NCBI GenBank assembly: GCA_027577415.1
Contig: JANBQS010000323.1
Span: 1-21,102 of the forward strand
Reading direction: 5' to 3'
Length of the DNA: 21,102 nucleotides
Origin: Coemansia sp. RSA 922
Taxonomy: Eukaryota > Kickxellomycota > Kickxellomycetes > Kickxellales > Kickxellaceae
In this document: piece after piece, positions 16,366 through 21,102 of the stretch
How the letters are laid out: every line of letters begins with the position of its first letter
Numbering within the stretch: the first letter of the stretch is position 1
Made by a program: the position numbers and the translations under genes
Notes under the pieces: model-generated
What the model was told of the DNA's origin: nothing
Databases searched by the model: none
What the model saw: the letters and a program-made list of their open reading frames with translations, nothing else

Positions 16366-17652
16366 ATGGAGCACGTGTTACCCACTGACCAGACCGAGCA
16401 ACAAGCCCCTGAACGACGCGGGGGGCTGCATGTTTACCATGGAGACCAGCTGGTCTTCATGTTTCAATCACAAGAGGCAACTACTTGGCTTCTCGACTCC
16501 CTGCCACTTTTACAGGCTGCGGACGATCTTTTGACCATTGCTGCGGGCACTGGGACTGGCCAAGACATTCTCCCCCCTGTCAACAGATCTCCCTCTGTTT
16601 CCTCAACAGCTACTCTTGTTCCCAGGGCTCCATCCACTGCGTCTACCAGAAGCGGGTGCACGTTTTGGCGTAACATGGAGTTGGTAAGCCTGCAATCGTG
16701 CAAGCGCCGAGCACTTAATCCACTTGAAGAGGCAGACACACCTGACATCTCTTTGCCCATCGTGTCAAGGCCGGCGGAGTATGCGGTAATATACTACTAC
16801 ATCGACGACAGACATGATCATGACGAGCCATATTCGTCGAGAGTGCTTCGTGACAACTCGGGCAATGTGGTAACATCGGCGCAACTATCAGAACTTCTTG
16901 GACCATGTCCGCTTATGACGGTGTCTACGGTGTCCGAATTCTACCTCCAGAAGACTCGCAACCAACTGGTTCCCAGTAGAGTCGGCTATCAAGACTTTCA
17001 CAAGGCGATGGAAAGAATGGAGGGTTTCGAGATCTGGTCGTTGAACCATTCGGAGACTAGTTTCCTCTTTTTACAGCGTCAAGGCCTCATGCTTCAGCCG
17101 ATGCGCCAAACTCTAAAAAGCCGACTCCGGCTGTTTGATGGGCCCAACGCAGTAGTCTTGAGTCCTCTGCTGTGCTATCATCTGCTGTTACTGGGATGCA
17201 TACCAGTCGACCAGTTGACCGGGTTCGTTCTTAACGCGATGTTTAAGAGGGTATGCGGCCGCGAGCTTAGCTCACTAAATGTGGTGACAGGCGAAGAAAC
17301 TCGGACGATGACAGATGACGAGATCTGTGAAATGGTGATAACCTGGGCGATAGATATGAGTCTGTACGTTTCCGTAGGCGAACGCATGACAAAGTCACTA
17401 TATTTAGCAACGAGATGCTTCGAGATGTACGAGAACACATGCGTTGCATACGGGAATAATGGTACTATACTTGACCAAGATGGTGGAGTTGCCAAGGATA
17501 TGCTTGCAAGGAATAAGTGTCTTAGCAAGCTATACCTTTGTCTACGGCCGATTGACTTGAAAATATTGTATAAACGTCTGCCTTACTTAATGAGGGGAGT
17601 ACTTGGAGAAGATATAATTGAGAGCTTGAGGTTGGCAGCGACAGACATATAG
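16366..17652 (+). CDS. Hypothetical 428-aa protein
   Basis: The frame is open from 16042, but I start at the ATG at 16366 (MEHVLPTDQT). The upstream part opens with GTG, and its text is low-complexity and hydrophobic, from a pyrimidine-rich tract ending CTTTCAGTTGCAG that looks like promoter or a splice acceptor. An internal ATG at 16099 remains possible. Features seen: residues 20-60 with beta and helix text (GLHVYHGDQLVFMFQSQEA, WLLDSLPLLQ), a Ser/Pro/Thr-rich linker (about 61-97), a central folded part with VIYYYIDD (141-148), and a long helical C-terminal half. No signal peptide and no clear membrane segment. I do not recognise a family; it may be specific to this fungal group. The neighbours give no functional hint. 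Confidence 0.7.
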   Translation: MEHVLPTDQTEQQAPERRGGLHVYHGDQLVFMFQSQEATTWLLDSLPLLQAADDLLTIAAGTGTGQDILPPVNRSPSVSSTATLVPRAPSTASTRSGCTFWRNMELVSLQSCKRRALNPLEEADTPDISLPIVSRPAEYAVIYYYIDDRHDHDEPYSSRVLRDNSGNVVTSAQLSELLGPCPLMTVSTVSEFYLQKTRNQLVPSRVGYQDFHKAMERMEGFEIWSLNHSETSFLFLQRQGLMLQPMRQTLKSRLRLFDGPNAVVLSPLLCYHLLLLGCIPVDQLTGFVLNAMFKRVCGRELSSLNVVTGEETRTMTDDEICEMVITWAIDMSLYVSVGERMTKSLYLATRCFEMYENTCVAYGNNGTILDQDGGVAKDMLARNKCLSKLYLCLRPIDLKILYKRLPYLMRGVLGEDIIESLRLAATDI

Positions 17653-18096
17653 GATCTTTATTATAGCTGTTGGATAAAGAAAAAAAACATGAGACTTTTC
17701 TGCTAAATTGTGCAGTCTAAAAGGAGGAAGGCACGAGTTTATAGGGCTATACGTTGTAACGGTGCTCACTGAGTTGTGCAGATGCTTTCAAAGTTGGTCG
17801 CGGCAATAACAACAAAGTTCCTACATCCCAGATACGAGAGCCAAAAAAAAATTGAAAGAGATGCGTGATATCCTTGCGCTTCTATCTCCTCGGCTTCGTC
17901 GCTTGCGATTTCGGATCGAGTAATGGCACTACAGTATTTGCAAACAGGCTCGAGGTCAGGAGTGAAGTGTGACAGTTTCGCGGCCGTTGGGACCGCAGCA
18001 TGGGCCATTAGCCATAATAGCAAGAAAGAGGTGTTTGGATTTTCGTCAGCTGAATCCAGCGTGCCTTGGACAGCCTCGTGATACCTGTTCCTATTC
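17653..18096. other. Intergenic with a doubtful minus-strand ORF
   Basis: A minus-strand frame from an ATG near 18008 to 17766 encodes about 80 residues including VCKYCS followed by SDEAEEIEA. The second part reads a T-tract and is hydrophobic. One CxxC pair and an acidic stretch are not enough to call a domain. Nothing else seen. Confidence 0.3.
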
Positions 18097-18171
18097 TCGC
18101 TATTTGATTATTAAGTTTTATTTATTACTACCCATCCAGTCTTATCGGCGCGACCTCCGTAGAAGTCACAG

Positions 18172-19179
18172 TCAGTCCCCCTGTTGTGGCGTATACGTTT
18201 CTAGGGGAATATAGTCTAGTTGAGCATACGCCCACACAGCGCCTCTGTCCGGGTCGAGTGGATAGTTGAGGAGTTTGTGAATGACGTGAGTGTGGAGTCT
18301 GTTTCGGCCCTGGCTAAAAGCCAGAACGTACGGCTGCAGAAGAGGATCGTCACGCGAGATTTCTACGCCCGTCAGCTCATAGCGCACAAAGATGTCGCCC
18401 AGAGTGATGAGTTTGTTCGCCCGCAGCTTCTTCCGAGTCGCCGCAGATATCTCAACAAGGAGGTACACTGCCAGGTGGTAGAAAGGTAAGCCAAGTAGAG
18501 ATTCGATTGGACCGTTAAAGGTCTCGTCGGGTCCCTTTCCCTTGAGGGCGAACCAGCTGCGTAGAACTAGGTCCCAATATGCGGGTAGCCCTTTTGGAAT
18601 CTGCTTGGGTTGTGCGAGTACGAGAAGGTCAGAGGAATGCAATTTCTTTTGGCCCAGCTGTTGGTCGAAGACCCACCGAGCTGCAACTGCCCACCAGGGA
18701 GGATCCTTCTGGCGGAGCATGTTTACCGTGAACTGAGCAAATATGGCTTTTGTTTGCTTCTCAAGAGGTAGGAGACCGAGGCCACCCTGGTTTTTAGACA
18801 AGATGACGACGTCCCACGCGACCTTCGACTGGTGCCTGTTCCATATGAATTTGCGTAGGCAAGCTGTCACCTGGGCGTAAAAAGATTCGGAGAAGGGTGC
18901 GATGCACGCGGTGTACCAGAGCTTCGCCATGAGGACTGAATTAGCTAGTAGCACGCGGCCATATGGCGAGAGTCGTCGGTCGTGCCAGCGTTGGATCTGG
19001 GCTTGGATTACTCGATGGGTCGGCTCGTGTTGACAACCGGCTCGGCTCGTCTTGATGCATAAATAGGCACATTTAGCAAGTGAGCCAGCTGCATGGGCTG
19101 CCTCGGCATTATGAGTAGTGTAGTTTAACCAATTTGTTGCCACCTTGCTCCTTGGCCAATGCTCATTATTCCAACCCGA
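18172..19179 (-). pseudogene. LINE reverse transcriptase C-terminal fragment
   Basis: An uninterrupted minus-strand frame of about 335 codons with no ATG at its head (the nominal start at 19143 is GTG). The text is typical of the region after the RT catalytic core in L1-clade LINEs: IQRWHDRRLSPYGRVLLANS, then LWYTACIAP, then LRKFIWN, then KNQGGLGLLPLEKQTKAIFA. The fingers/palm with the catalytic YxDD and any endonuclease are missing, so this is a 5'-truncated piece that cannot transpose by itself. The frame ends at a TGA at 18172-18174, probably where the element piece meets flanking DNA. An ATAAATAAAAC stretch lies 45 nt beyond. Confidence 0.8.
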
Positions 19180-19499
19180 CTAGTTCAGGTTCGATGTACG
19201 TGGAGCCGACTGCCTTTTTATATTTTTTTATATTTATTTTTTATTTTCGTAATGCGGCGCAATAGACGAAGTCAACTATCTTCAACTACGCATTTTTTAT
19301 TTCGGCTATTGCGAGACCGTTGCGCTCGCACGCAGCCTCATTCCCTCTGTCGTACAGTATGGTGATAACGGCCACCCCAGGGAGTACTCTACTGCCTGTG
19401 AGCCTTCATTACGGCGTCTTTTAGGAGCATTTTCAAAAAGTCACATTTCTTTGCTGGTTCTCTGTCATTTGTGTTCCAAAGAGCCGAGAGAGAGAGAGA

Positions 19500-20698
19500 C
19501 CTGTCATGCAGCACAGTCGACCCAGAGGGAGGGGTGGTGGACACTCCGGCTAGGAGCACCACCAGAACAACCTTACTGGGTGTGCGCGGGCAAATCGGTG
19601 GCGCCGTACAAGATTGGAGGCATCGTAAAGCACCAGGAGGAGGCGTGGGAATCGCAGCGCCTGTTACAACGGGTACGCACCGCCAACGCCGAGGCAGCAG
19701 TTCGAGAGAACGACCTGAAGGAGACGCTGGATGCGCTCAACTGGTCAGCGGCTAGCTTGAACGGGACATGGACGCGAAAGAACTCATGGTGCCGTACCAA
19801 CGCGAGGGACTCCAACCAGAGGGGTTTTATTATCGGTGCCCTCTTTGGGCTTTTGCCTGTTGCGCTGCGCGAGTGGGCGTGGTACCCGCAATCCTACCCA
19901 CAGGCCGAGTGGAGAAATTGCCCGTTGTGCCACACCGAGGTCAAGACGTAGGCGCACTTCTTCGCGTGTAAGGCGAGCCACCAGATCCTGGATCTGGGAG
20001 GGGCAGCAGTAGAACCAGAGGAGGCAGGACCGGCAGTTGCCATGGTGATGGCGATGGTGCCTAGGCCAGACCGGTGGACGCTAGTTAGACCATTGAGACC
20101 GCATGTGGGCGCCAAATTTGGGAATGACGAGGAAAATAGTGCAGAAAATAGTGGGGACGAAGAGGAGGAGCCGCAGAGGAGAGAGGGACCAGTGGCCAAG
20201 TGGATCATGCAAGTAGCCAAAGAAAGGGCTCCGAGCGTTCTAATTCCACAAGTATGGCAGGCCGGTACCGCCAACGCGATCGCCCACGAAATGAACCAGT
20301 TCGGCGAAAAGGGCAGGGACTGGATGTCATGCAAGGTCGCAGACGACAAGGAGCTCAAGCCGGTGCGACGTTGGCAGCGGGTACTCCGGAAGATCGCCAT
20401 CCGCAAGAGGTGGGAGCACGAGTATGAGGAACACTGGCTGCCGCGTAATGACGCGCAGATCCACAAGGAAGAGGCGTCGGCGGTTAGGCCCAAGAAAAGA
20501 AGGCAGCTGATGCACGAACTGCGTCCACCCGACGTGGAGCGCGACGACGGCACACTGGTGTATCCGCATGAGTCGGCAGCCCAGAAGAGGTCGGCGTACA
20601 GTCTGCTGTGCACCTCCCTCATTGACGATTGGTGTCGTGGTAGAAAGAGCAAGGTGGAGAGAGAGGGACTGTGGTCCATCAACCCAAGATACTCTTAG
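19500..20698 (+). pseudogene. LINE C-terminal CCHC-knuckle tail, interrupted
   Basis: One plus-strand frame reads through from about 19500 to 20698 with a single in-frame TAG at 19949-19951. The TAG lies inside a zinc-knuckle motif: CPLC just before it and AHFFAC just after, i.e. C-x2-C-x7-H-x4-C, as in the C-terminus of L1/Tx1-like ORF2 proteins. The knuckle is preceded by LLPVALREWAWYPQ and followed by an acidic stretch and a basic, Trp-containing tail ending INPRYS. Between about 19760 and 19840 the neighbouring frame gives a better text (LMVPYQREGLQPEGFYYR), which points to compensating frameshifts as well. GC content is far above the flanks, consistent with inserted DNA. The exact 5' limit is uncertain. 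Confidence 0.7.
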
Positions 20699-21102
20699 AA
20701 GTTCCAGCGGCGTTTTGCCATGCATGTGGTTGTGGCGGTAGCTAGTATATTTTTATTAGCTTAAGGCGGCGGACGGGTTTCGCTGTCAGCGACCTTAGTT
20801 CGTGCCCATACAGGGCTCCAATACAACGACTCGATCATCATATGTAGCTCGCTGGTTCCTTTTCTTGGAAAAGGCCACCCCCAGCATGACGGCTGAATTT
20901 AGAGATCACTTGTAGTTCAATTTTTAATTTTTGATATTCACGAATTTAATAAAACCGATCGCTATTGTTGAATATTTTGCAAACGTTTCACAATAAATAC
21001 GCTGGTATCGACGAAGCGGTTAACGCAGTTTTGTAGACAGGCGGTCTCCTTGCTGTCTAGCTGGTTTGACTTTGCCTGTGTAATGCAAGACTCCCAGCAG
21101 CG
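20699..21102. other. LINE 3' tail and flank
   Basis: No ORF. Sequence from 20699 to about 20955 is probably the LINE 3' UTR, ending AT-rich with TTTAATAAAAC (20945-20955). Beyond it is flanking DNA in which I see no feature up to the window end. Confidence 0.45.

Larger units (their letters stand above)
18113..20958 (+). mobile_element. 5'-truncated, probably 5'-inverted L1-type LINE copy
   Basis: It has two LINE parts: a reverse-transcriptase thumb/C-terminal segment on the minus strand (18172-19179) and the later CCHC-knuckle tail on the plus strand (about 19500-20698), ending in an AATAAAAC tail. Element order is RT segment, then tail, so a single insertion with its 5' part flipped explains both. 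No endonuclease and no RT catalytic core are present. Candidate target-site duplications flank it: TCGCTATT at 18097-18104 and 20959-20966, each followed by a TGA-N-TATT continuation, with a 2-nt gap in the alignment. Two unrelated fragments remain possible. Boundaries are inferred. Confidence 0.5.

Noticed and set aside
1..21102. CRISPR array, phage genes, toxin-antitoxin or biosynthetic cluster
   Set aside because: No regularly spaced repeats and no such protein motifs; the window is eukaryotic.

Overview
The window looks like nuclear DNA of an early-diverging fungus, most likely a Kickxellomycotina/Coemansia-type genome. It has long intron-free eukaryotic ORFs, eukaryotic tRNA genes with internal A/B boxes and Pol III T-runs, a TBC1D5-type Rab GAP beside a vacuolar amino acid transporter, a repeated F-box-like/leucine-rich family, and remains of an L1-type LINE. 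The genus is my inference from gene style, not from a search.

Layout. Positions 1-7.2 kb are AT-rich and gene-poor: tRNA-Pro(UGG), tRNA-Arg(ACG), an intact F-box-like/LRR gene (2325-4019), and two tRNA-Asp(GUC) genes. The Asp genes are identical over all 72 nt and sit in a diverged inverted duplication of about 245 bp whose arms are about 1 kb apart. Two small unknown minus-strand ORFs (95 and 142 aa) lie nearby. Positions 7.2-11.5 kb form a GC-rich conserved core: a TBC1D5-like GAP followed tandemly, 129 bp later, by an AVT3/AVT4 (SLC36)-like transporter. Positions 11.9-15.3 kb hold a second F-box-like/LRR gene on the minus strand and, head-to-head with it, a decayed third copy broken by stops and frameshifts. 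Positions 16.37-17.65 kb hold a 428-aa protein I do not recognise. Positions 18.1-20.96 kb hold two fragments of an L1-type LINE in opposite orientations: the reverse-transcriptase thumb region on the minus strand, then the CCHC-knuckle tail on the plus strand. The order and polarity fit one 5'-truncated, 5'-inverted (twin-primed) insertion.

Function. The two conserved genes both act at the late endosome/vacuole (Rab7-retromer GAP; amino acid export) and share an intergenic region with two E-box-like motifs, so common regulation is possible but unproven. The F-box-like/LRR genes look like a lineage-expanded, fast-evolving family with birth and death visible inside the window. I found no CRISPR array, phage, toxin system or clear new multi-gene system. 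The strongest leads are the inverted tRNA-Asp duplication, the inverted LINE, the F-box-like family with its relic, and the unrecognised proteins.
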